This document shows positions 57,601 through 64,000 of a stretch of 64,000 nucleotides of DNA, piece after piece. The stretch lies in the NCBI GenBank assembly GCA_946894095.1, contig OX335660.1:17427001-17491000 (forward strand), given 5' to 3'. A program made the position numbers and the translations under genes. Under the pieces are notes generated by a model. It had not been told where the DNA came from. It was given only the letters and a program-made list of their open reading frames with translations, and did not search any database. The stretch's first letter is position 1. The number at the start of each line of letters is the position of its first letter. Source of the DNA: Incurvaria masculella. Taxonomy: Eukaryota > Arthropoda > Insecta > Lepidoptera > Incurvariidae.

Positions 57601-60600
57601 GAATTTAGGACCTGTGGAATAAGCATAGTGTGCATAATTTTGTATCCAAATACCCCAAAGGGACTTTATTCGTCAATTGCCGATACACCAATGACATTAA
57701 TACGGATAAATTTGTGATGTAAGTGTGTGTATGTGTGCAGGTGATCGATGGTATCAGTGTGTCGGTGAACCTCGTGCAGCTTCACTTCAACTGCGACGCC
57801 TTCACCAGCTCCGTTGAGGTATATCTACTTCTTCATTTGTATGGACATCTTCTTCTTCTTCTTCTTCAGCCTTTTGTTGTCCACTGCTGGACGTAGGCCT
57901 CCCCCAGACTTCGCCAAGTTGTGCGGTCTCCTGTTTTTCTTCACCAGTTGTCACCTGCTGTCTGACGTATATCGTCTGACCAACGTGCTGGCGGTTTGCC
58001 GACGCTTCTTTTCCCTGTGTAGGGTCTCCACATTAAGACTTCAGTGCTCCATCTGTGGTCATCTCTGCGACACGTGTATGGACATGGATGGCTAATATTA
58101 CACCTGCTGATAACATTAACCTATCACAATGTGTTCCCATAGAAACTTTACCATAACATACGCCGGTAGAGTTATGCTGGGTAATAATATAATTGTGAAA
58201 TGTTTGCTTTGCAGATATCGAGGGTTACGGTGGAATCTAGAACTCCTCAGTGGCAAAAGGGAGACCTAAGGCTTACTAGAATTAAATCTCCCGACACCGG
58301 ACAGCTGTTAATATTCAAGGTGAGATTATTCAAGGAAGAATGACAAAAAGTGTTTTATGTAAAATTTAATGTGTTTTCAAAAACGTTATCTACAGGTTAT
58401 ATGGAATATGTGAAATATAAATAGTTTTTGTGGCCATTGCAACAGACTATTTATAATGTAGATCTCTATGAGACCTTTCAATTCAAGTCAAGGGCCAACA
58501 TGATCGGTCAAGAACTAGAAGTTCTAGAAATATAACACAAAACTAACTCTTGTAATACCATAGATAGATATGATAGAAGAGATACATTGTGACTATTTTT
58601 ATGTTTGTAGAACCATAAGGTCCCAAACGATTTCAAATAAACAAAATGGCGGCTACTATACAGCTTTTGGCATCCGTCTATCTGTAATTGTTATTCAGAC
58701 ATCAGGTCACGAATCCATCCCAAAAATATAATTTAAAGGAATTTCTACAATGAAGTTACACTTCAAGAATGCTTTTGCCATTTACGTGAATTTCTGTCCA
58801 TACATAATCCTTAATGTTTACAAATATGCAGCGTAAAAGCTTACTTCTTTCCGACTTTTCGTCTAGCACGCTGTGGAAATCATCAGGATTGCGGCGCGAC
58901 CTCGTCGACCTCTGACGCATCGTCCACTAAAGGAAGTCGGCTGCGGAGAGCTGCTCAGCGGCTTTTACACTGTATATCCGTAAAAATTAAGTATTATGTC
59001 GAACAACAGTGTAAATCTAAATTAACAAGATCCATACACTTCTAAAATGTTGCTGGAAACTGTTAAAAATGAAGGAATTACAAGGCTTTAGCATGTGGAC
59101 GAGGGTCCCCGGGAGACTTGGCAGAGCTTACCGTGATCAGGTAGATCTCATGCAAAGTGCCTGCAGGAGTTGGAATGGCAGTCGGCGCGCGTGGAGGCTC
59201 GGCCGCGCGGCGCTGCGGCCGCGTCGCTGCCGCCGCTGCGCCTGCTGGCCGGCGCCGCGCACACGCGCATCGTCATCAAGAAACGTCTCTCAGGTCAGTG
59301 TCCTGGTTTGTTTGAATGGAAATGGTGGCTTGAGGGGAGGTTATATTATTATTTGAAGGGAAAGGTTACTTATTAGGATCCTCGCAGACTGCAGACTTTC
59401 TATAGGCCGACAGTTAGGCCGGCTTCTTAATCAGTATAGATAGGAATGCAAATACGCACATTACGGCGATTTGTCATTGGCCAATAGAAACGTTTTGATG
59501 GGATTCACAATTGCCTTAAATGTAAATTATCGGCTGACTGTGATCAGTATGACTCTCTTCCCCGCCCGCATACTTGACGACTGTTTCATCAGCCGAAAAT
59601 TAGACGGTGGGATGGTAATTAACCTTGGCGGGGACCACTGAGAGCCCCCAGTCGATCTTGGCAGGATGTAATAGGGTTGTAGGTACGGAGTCTTGGCGGG
59701 GATGACTAGGAGCCACCAATCGACCTTGGCAGGACTGAATCGGGTTGAAGGTAAGAAACCTTGGTGGGGACCACTGAGATGGCTCTCAGTCAACCTTGCA
59801 GGACGATGTGAATTTAAAATGTTCCTTGCAATAATCTATTACTGTATATGGGTCGCATTCCGTACTCTTGATTTCTCTTCTTTATCCTTCTTTTCCTTTG
59901 TAAAGCAATAATAATATTTCTGGTCCACATTCCACGCGACGGATCTCTCCACCAACTCTAGCGAATGTAATCAATCGGCCGACCTTTGGTGTACTTACGA
60001 CCAACCAAATGTGTTGTTGGCCGAAGCCCAACCCGACTAAACTATCGGTCGATAGAAAGTCTGCGGTCTGTGACCATGAGTGTGAGAAGACAGGAAGGTT
60101 ATTAGTGTGAAATATGGTGTGGCTTATTACTTTAGCTTATTTTCGTAAAGGGAGTGGAATTTGACTAGTGTCATCTCAACGGCGTTTGACTTATGATTGT
60201 TGTGGAAGAAAGGGGCTATGTTAGTATGTGGTGGTTGCAGACTGCGGCGTGGTGGGGTCCCGGCTGGTGCTGCAGCCGGAGCCGCTGGCCTGGGCGCTGA
60301 CGGACGGGCAGCTGCGTGCGGCACTCGCGTGCGCGGCCGCGCTCGCCGAGCCCGTGCGCCGCGCCACCGCCGCCGCCACGCGCGCCAAGGCCGCACGCAA
60401 GATGCAGGCACGTTTTTTTATATAACTAAACATGAATGGCTAATAACACACCCACTGTCATGATATTAGCCAAGCAAACCACATTCCCGAAGGAATTACG
60501 TGCCATGCCAGGACAATCCCTTTATGAGGACCAGTACTGAATGGAAAACACGGACAATTTTTTATTACCGTTTCGATGTTTCATACTCTTTTCATTCAAT

Positions 60601-63600
60601 GGGAAGGCTTAACCTTGCCACCTAGTAAGGGGAAGGGGACGTACGGTTTTACAAGTATTCTAAACATTGGAACAGGTTGCATTCGTAACAAAATGCACTT
60701 ATCCAACTCAGAAAGAAAATGAAAGTGGTGCATGAACGGGGCAACGATTCGAACCCTGAACTACAAGCCACTCTCACTGTACGCACTACGCTCGCCCGGT
60801 ACGGGGACATGTATCATTTAAAGTATTTTTTTTCCACGATCTATTAGCGTTTGGCAAAAAAAAATAGAGACATCCTCTCGCTCGTTCACGACTTCCCTGC
60901 CTGCCTCGTACAGCAGGTGGATAGCGCGCGGGACGAGGCGGCGCAGAGCCACGGCTCGGGGTCGGGCGAGCGCGACGCGCTAGCGAGGCTGTTCGCGCGG
61001 CACGACGTGCGCGAGACGTCCTATCACCTGCTCGCGCCACGCATCGATCTTCACCTTTGCGATGACCCGGGATGTAAGTTTGCTAACATCGTGCGTCTGT
61101 GTTGGGGCAAACCTAACAGTTCCCCATAGTGCCTCGATGGCTTGGCTCGTTAAAAATTTTGTGGAAAACAACCCATGGGAATCTATATATCGAACATATA
61201 AAATAATTCTCTCCTAATGAGGCACAATTACGATGTGTTCCAAGTTTGATTGATTGAGATTACATCAATCGGACTTGTGCGATTGCTTTGATGCTTGCCA
61301 ACCTTATATTTGAAATGTGTGTATATTTTGTCTTTAGTATTGTTCCCAAAAGGATAACACTAATGGGCTTTTGAGTAAAAAAAAATGTCATGGGCTAATC
61401 TGTTATACTGAAATATGTAAATAAGCAAAACTATTCTCTTCTCCCGCTGGTGTGACCAACTAACTGGTGTTGTGGCAGTGGGTCGGTCGGAGAAGCCATC
61501 GCTGGCGAGCGGCGGTGCGCTGCAGGTGACGCTGCTCAGCATGCAGGCCGACTTCTTCCCCTACCACAAGGCAGCCAATGACCGGCGCCACTGGCGCGGA
61601 TACAGGTGCTGCTATTCTCTCCTGACCTGCCTGTCCCATCACCTCTGTGGAATGTATAGCTGTTAAACATTATGCTGGAATTGTTACAAAATAGTACAGT
61701 CATAATTTAAATATGTGTGTTGAATAGGACATGCCGATACCCAGGCATCAGCTCTTCAAATGTGGATGTGAGCATTTATAGCTATTGACGCAAGATTTCC
61801 GGGTATTTGATCTCGATATCTCGATCTCTTTGAATGATTTCATGACCTCATTTCATCGTGTTTAATTCTATTTTAATTTTGCCTCACGAAATCGTTTAGA
61901 TTTGATTCCGCATGCATTATAACTACAGACTGCAGAAAGAAATTACGCCATTAACGCGCCATGTAATGTATCTCACGCACAAATATATTACTCACTGATA
62001 CTGGGCGATCAGTAATGTGCCAATGACTGAATTTAATTCTACTCTGCGACCGTACATTCGATATTTCCTCAAACGACGTCGGGTGCTGTGCGCAGGGAGG
62101 CGGCGACGCCGCACAGCCAGTGGCTCTCGCAGTCTCTCTCCACCTTCTGCAGCGCACTGCTGGAGCTATTGGACCCGCGACCACCGCCCACACCTACCAA
62201 TAGGGTGAGTAAACTCTAATAAATAAAGTAAAAAATATAAATAAAGCTTGGACTAATGACGAGATATAGCCGCCCCCCAACCGAATGGCAAGAACCCTAA
62301 AAATATGGAAGACATCATTTTATCTATTCTGATTTTGCTAGCTGGCTGGAGTGTTTTGAAGCAAGAGACTTTATCACTCTCAAAGCTAACTGGTTATCTT
62401 GAATGTGAACTGGGATGATATTGCTTTACTGTAGCACGTAAGTATGCAATGTAACCTACTAGTTTACAAATTTTTTTTCTTTTCTATCTATATGCGATCA
62501 GTCTATCACTCCAGTGAGTACAAACCTTAAGGTGGCCCATCCCGCTCATCTCCCCATACAAAAGGGGAAAGAAGATCGCGCCCATATTTCTTGTCAGAGA
62601 TCCAAAATTTTGCTTAAAATAGCTTTATTTGATCGAACTAGATGTCAGATGACCATTGGCATTGTAAAATTGTGTTTGGTTTCTAAGTGATAAGGTCCGA
62701 AAGTTCGCATTTTTCGCGCGTTTTATACAATAACTTTGGAGGTGGTACAATAACATGGAACAATGATAAAGTAAGAACATCTTAAAAAGATTAGTCATCA
62801 GACATAGCTTATTTAATCAAGATTTATAATCTATTTCGTTTTTATTCGATTTTTTACTACAGCGGTCGTGGTTTACTTTTAGCTATAAGTCGTTTTTAAA
62901 TTAAAATTTTCGTAAATCTTACCAAATCATACACTATGCACATTGTCTTTTTTGTGGACATGTTGCATCTTCATCATCACGGAGCCTGTCTTATTCTTTG
63001 AAACAGTGAAGGTCCCAGAGCGCAACAGCACGGTTTTGTACCGTGCCCGCGAATGAGTTAGGCCCGCAGGGTTGGGCCACCTTAAGCCTAGTTTTCACCA
63101 AGTGCGGGTTTATTTTAATCTACACTTTAAGGGCTTCCATTGCTAAAGTGCTGATTATCTTGTACTGGTATCGATTGCGAGATGGTAAGAAAGATTAAGA
63201 GGATTAAGCTATTCAGTACTTGGTGGAAGAGACCCTTAGACTTCCATAATGTCGTTCCTTTTGAGACGTTTCTAGTAGTGTCTCATCGTTAATTGGATAG
63301 CTAACTGATTTGGGTGGACCTGGAGCCTTTGCCTAAATTTCGTGTTGTAAGATTGTAGTTCATCATATACAAATGGAATGTTGGTGCAGTTCATGGGTGG
63401 TTTTGAACCAAGGAGCATTAATTATACTTTTCAGTATGCCATTTTAGAGCCAGTAAATTATGATAAGGTTCGATTTACTGGCACTGCCCCATAGTCCAGA
63501 CAGGCTTGATAACAGTTTTATAAAACAAGCGCTTATTATCAATTGATTTTACTGAATAGTAAACTTTTTGTCTTAGAGCAATCCCAGCAGCGAGAAAATA

Positions 63601-63703
63601 GCAACCGAAGAGCCATTGTCCAACGGACTCAGCCACAAGCCGCCAGCGGCCGCACACCACGCCGCAGCCAATGGGCCATCCCATAATGCTCCTAGTTCCG
63701 CTG
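54624..63703 (+). CDS. BLTP3: Bridge-like lipid transfer protein 3 (UHRF1BP1/UHRF1BP1L family), 5' part
   Basis: Eleven plus-strand exons join in phase into 452 residues matching the N-terminus of the vertebrate UHRF1BP1/UHRF1BP1L family (fly CG34126 is probably the same family). MVTIIKNQLLKQLSR and YTKNLSPEQISL begin the chorein domain. Later landmarks are FRIQWTKLKT, DGISVSVNLV, WQKGDLRLTRI, RIVIKKRLS, LAWALTDGQL, VRETSYHLLAPRIDLHLCDD and DFFPYHKAANDRRHW. These proteins are long hydrophobic-groove tubes related to VPS13 and ATG2. They move phospholipids between organelles at contact sites and act in endosome-Golgi traffic. The gene continues beyond the right edge; the remaining two thirds or so is not here. 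Introns range from a few hundred bases to about 1.4 kb and hold SINE, LINE and TTAA elements. One intron appears to be GC-AG. Confidence 0.93.
54848..55037. repeat. Inverted repeat in BLTP3 intron 1
   Basis: GGTTCAGCAGGGTGCGGCAA with TCTAGCGATCTTACT pairs with AGTAAGATCGCAAGATTGCC and GCACTCTGCTAAACTTGAGC. Arms are about 50 bp around an 85-bp centre. Likely a non-autonomous element. Confidence 0.65.
55776..55913 (+). pseudogene. Decayed partial copy of BLTP3 exon 2
   Basis: CTTGCTGTCGGTGCTGC, then GGAGCTGTTGGAGATCACCA, GCTGGCTGCATCTCAGCTC and TACAGTGGAC parallel the real exon 2 in order: CTCGCTGTCGGCGCTGC, GAACTTCTGGAGCTGCCCG, GCTGGCTGCGACTCAGCTC, TACAGTGGAC. It has indels and an in-frame TAG, and lies about 30 bp upstream of the true acceptor in the same orientation. 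It is an old tandem exon duplicate that can no longer code. Confidence 0.82.
55942..56143 (+). CDS. BLTP3: BLTP3 exon 2 (chorein core)
   Basis: Acceptor CACCCAG|GTACACC, donor GTCCTC|GTCAGT. It encodes YTKNLSPEQISLSALRGSGE, LTLDEELLTELLELPGWLRL and CNRASFRIQWTKLKTVPIVL. This is the most conserved segment of the family. Confidence 0.95.
56144..56982. other. BLTP3 intron 2 with repeats
   Basis: 56259-56337 and 56513-56589 are inverted (AGCAAGGACACATTAATTAA against TTAATGTGTCCTTGC), forming an element that includes a family L tRNA-like head at about 56440-56505 (CAGCCGGTGGCG, GCTGGTTCGGGTCC). 56675-56935 is a family D repeat ending CGAGCGGAGCCGGGCACCTC. Confidence 0.6.
56983..57096 (+). CDS. 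BLTP3: BLTP3 exon 3
   Basis: Acceptor GTTGGTAG|AACCTG, donor CACAAG|GTACGC, phase 0 both sides. It encodes NLDEVHIALEVCSEPRAMPA, a Gly-rich linker and KYSYIHK. The LDEV block matches the human LDKVIMEM position. Confidence 0.9.
57340..57545 (-). repeat. Family F SINE in BLTP3 intron 3
   Basis: TTCATCGAATGCGATAGTAC, TTACATGGATTCATAACCAT and GAGGCGAGAACCCGCATCCA follow the family order in minus orientation. The 73-codon ORF over it is spurious. Confidence 0.6.
57741..57818 (+). CDS. BLTP3: BLTP3 exon 4
   Basis: Acceptor GTGTGCAG|GTGATC, donor GTTGAG|GTATAT. 26 codons, VIDGISVSVNLVQLHFNCDA then FTSSVE. It matches human VVEGISVSVNSIVIRIGAKAF. Confidence 0.93.
57845..58150 (-). mobile_element. 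LINE 3' end and SINE fragment in BLTP3 intron 4
   Basis: CCACTGCTGGACGTAGGCCT is the complement of codons for EAYVQQW, the same LINE C-terminus as at 8990-9340, with a CTT microsatellite as its tail (57846-57870). From 58085, GGATGGCTAATATTACACCT is a family F 3' fragment. Confidence 0.65.
58215..58319 (+). CDS. BLTP3: BLTP3 exon 5
   Basis: Acceptor CTTTGCAG|ATATCG, donor TTCAAG|GTGAGA. 35 codons including ISRVTVESRTPQWQKGDLRL and TRIKSPDTGQLLIFK. It matches human YSVNAHWEHGDLRFTRIQDP. Confidence 0.94.
58845..58960. repeat. Family M repeat (inverted relative to 5630)
   Basis: ACGCTGTGGAAATCATCAGG and GCGGCGCGACCTCGTCGACC followed by TCTGACGC are the complement of 5650-5725. It carries a TAG|CAC acceptor-like site but does not code for the expected family residues, so it is not an exon. 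Confidence 0.5.
59167..59293 (+). CDS. BLTP3: BLTP3 exon 6
   Basis: Acceptor GCCTGCAG|GAGTTG, donor CTCTCAG|GTCAGT, ending in phase 1. It encodes ELEWQSARVEARPRG, an Ala-rich stretch, LPPLRLLAGAAHTRIVIKKR and LS. It matches human EINWQMIRIEA...PVRLITNQSKIRVTLKRRL. Confidence 0.93.
59600..59815. repeat. Imperfect 70-75 bp tandem repeat in BLTP3 intron 6
   Basis: CCTTGGCGGGGACCACTGAG recurs as TCTTGGCGGGGATGACTAGG (59691) and CCTTGGTGGGGACCACTGAG (59758), with GATCTTGGCAGGA-type spacers. A similar unit occurs at the right edge of the window (63905-64000). Confidence 0.7.
60241..60407 (+). CDS. BLTP3: BLTP3 exon 7 (GC splice donor)
   Basis: Acceptor GGTTGCAG|ACTGCG. It completes an Asp codon with exon 6 and encodes DCGVVGSRLVLQPEPLAWAL, TDGQLRAALACAAALAE and KAARKMQ. 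It matches human DCNVIATKLVLILDDLLWVLTDSQL. Phase requires the exon to end at CAG (60407), and the next bases are GCACGT. The donor is therefore GC rather than GT; reading on reaches a stop at 60423. Confidence 0.9.
60425..60795 (-). repeat. Family F SINE in BLTP3 intron 7
   Basis: ATGAATGGCTAATAACACAC, GGAATTACGTGCCATGCCAG, GGAAGGCTTAACC, AATGCACTTATCCAACTCAG and GCAACGATTCGAACCC occur in the family order. This is a near-complete copy. Confidence 0.75.
60917..61073 (+). CDS. BLTP3: BLTP3 exon 8
   Basis: The acceptor is a tandem CAGCAG|GTGGAT (NAGNAG), the donor GGGAT|GTAAGT. It encodes a polar linker, then RDALARLFARHDVRETSYHL and LAPRIDLHLCDDPG. It matches human VKLFNDFDVKETSHHLVISHLDLHICDD. 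Confidence 0.94.
61479..61605 (+). CDS. BLTP3: BLTP3 exon 9
   Basis: Acceptor TGTGGCAG|TGGGTC, donor ATACAG|GTGCTG. It encodes LGRSEKPSLASGGALQVTLL and SMQADFFPYHKAANDRRHWR. It matches human GAMQLSFTQLTVDYYPYHKAGDSCNHW. Confidence 0.94.
61606..62095. other. BLTP3 intron 9
   Basis: AT-rich; no repeat family or other gene was recognised. Confidence 0.5.
62096..62204 (+). CDS. BLTP3: BLTP3 exon 10
   Basis: Acceptor GTGCGCAG|GGAGGC, donor AATAGG|GTGAGT. It encodes EAATPHSQWLSQSLSTFCSA, LLELLDPRPPPTPTNR. It occupies the position of human NGWANELLHEFECNVEML...PPKSPTH. Confidence 0.88.
62531..63081. mobile_element. Family G element, uninterrupted, TTAA-flanked
   Basis: Ends GGTGGCCCA and TGGGCCACC are inverted, with TTAA on both outer sides (62527-62530 and 63082-63085). 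Inside are ATAACTTTGGAGGTGG, ACTACAGCGGTCGTGGTTTA and CCGTGCCCGCGAATGAGTTA. It has no ORF. TTAA flanks suggest mobilisation by a piggyBac-type transposase (inference). It lies in BLTP3 intron 10. Confidence 0.8.
63577..63703 (+). CDS. BLTP3: BLTP3 exon 11 (last in window)
   Basis: Acceptor TGTCTTAG|AGCAAT, donor TCCGCTG|GTATGT. It encodes a low-complexity linker with SNPSSEKIATEEPLSNGLSH and AAANGPSHNAPSSA, consistent with the Ser/Pro-rich loop that follows this position in the human protein. Conservation is low, so it is called mainly by splice sites and phase. Confidence 0.75.
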
Positions 63704-64000
63704 GTATGTTTATAACTAATAATCTATGTATCAGGTTGTAACAGAGCTGCGTGCTGGTCAGTAGCTCTGCTATTTTAAACAGGCCTGTCTAATAAATAAA
63801 ACCCTTTTTTACGGTACGCTATCCCCTGTCCGTAAACTACCTACCTATCACCCAAGGGGTTAGGAGGGATGTAGGGAATGGTGATTCAGGATATGAATAG
63901 TGTTGGACGGTGTGCCAAACAATGTTAGCAGGATGTGAACGGGTTGTGAAGGTAAGATGGTCAGAAGACTTGGCGGGGACCACTTACAGCCACCAACAAC
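63704..64000. other. BLTP3 intron 11, right edge
   Basis: No exon seen. 63905-64000 (CAGGATGTGAACGGGTTGTG, CTTGGCGGGGACCACTTACA) is a relative of the tandem repeat in intron 6. Confidence 0.5.

Noticed and set aside
58864..58980. Open frame after TAG|CAC as a BLTP3 exon
   Set aside because: It does not encode the family residues expected between exons 5 and 6. Exon 6 at 59167 supplies them in phase, and the segment is a repeat shared with 5630-5740.

Overview
The window looks like a piece of a lepidopteran (moth or butterfly) nuclear genome. The evidence is spliced animal genes with GT-AG introns, heavy loads of short interspersed repeats of types common in Lepidoptera, RTE/jockey-type LINE relics, Mag-like Ty3/gypsy features, and an interstitial stretch of the insect telomere motif TTAGG. 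The species cannot be named from sequence alone.

Two host genes are supported, both incomplete. On the minus strand, three coding exons of syndapin/PACSIN (an F-BAR membrane-curving protein) lie at 26757-26544, 19345-19197 and 14169-13981. They join in frame into the N-terminal 184 residues of the F-BAR domain. The rest of the F-BAR domain and the SH3 domain are not seen and probably lie left of position 1. On the plus strand, eleven exons from 54624 to 63703 join in frame into the first 452 residues of a bridge-like lipid transfer protein 3 orthologue (UHRF1BP1/UHRF1BP1L family, chorein N-terminus). This gene runs off the right edge. The two genes are divergent, separated by about 27 kb of repeat-rich DNA. 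Both act in membrane trafficking, but nothing here shows they are co-regulated.

A striking feature is 'exon echoes'. Syndapin coding exon 1 is partly triplicated as a 220-bp tandem unit (26605-27208). Syndapin exon 2 has a decayed partial copy about 40 bp downstream of it (19160-19030). BLTP3 exon 2 has a decayed partial copy just upstream (55776-55913).

The largest mobile element is a 6383-bp Ty3/gypsy retrotransposon (35427-41809). It has identical 163-bp LTRs, an ATAG target duplication, an uninterrupted gag-pol ORF, an Arg/Ser-rich leader ORF and a 27-bp hairpin-forming minisatellite between pol and the 3' LTR. It sits inside an older dispersed repeat.

The rest is a mosaic of repeat families, lettered here for reference. 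A is a SINE-like element ending GGTACGGAACCCTAAAAA (about ten copies, several as head-to-head inverted pairs). B and C are palindromic MITEs with TTA target duplications. F, S, K and L have tRNA-like heads. G is a TTAA-flanked element, H and J are long-TIR elements, and several LINE 3' ends are present. There are tandem arrays of 8 bp (1524-1656), 27 bp (40581-41206) and 100 bp (43176-44588). No rRNA, CRISPR or functional tRNA gene is seen.
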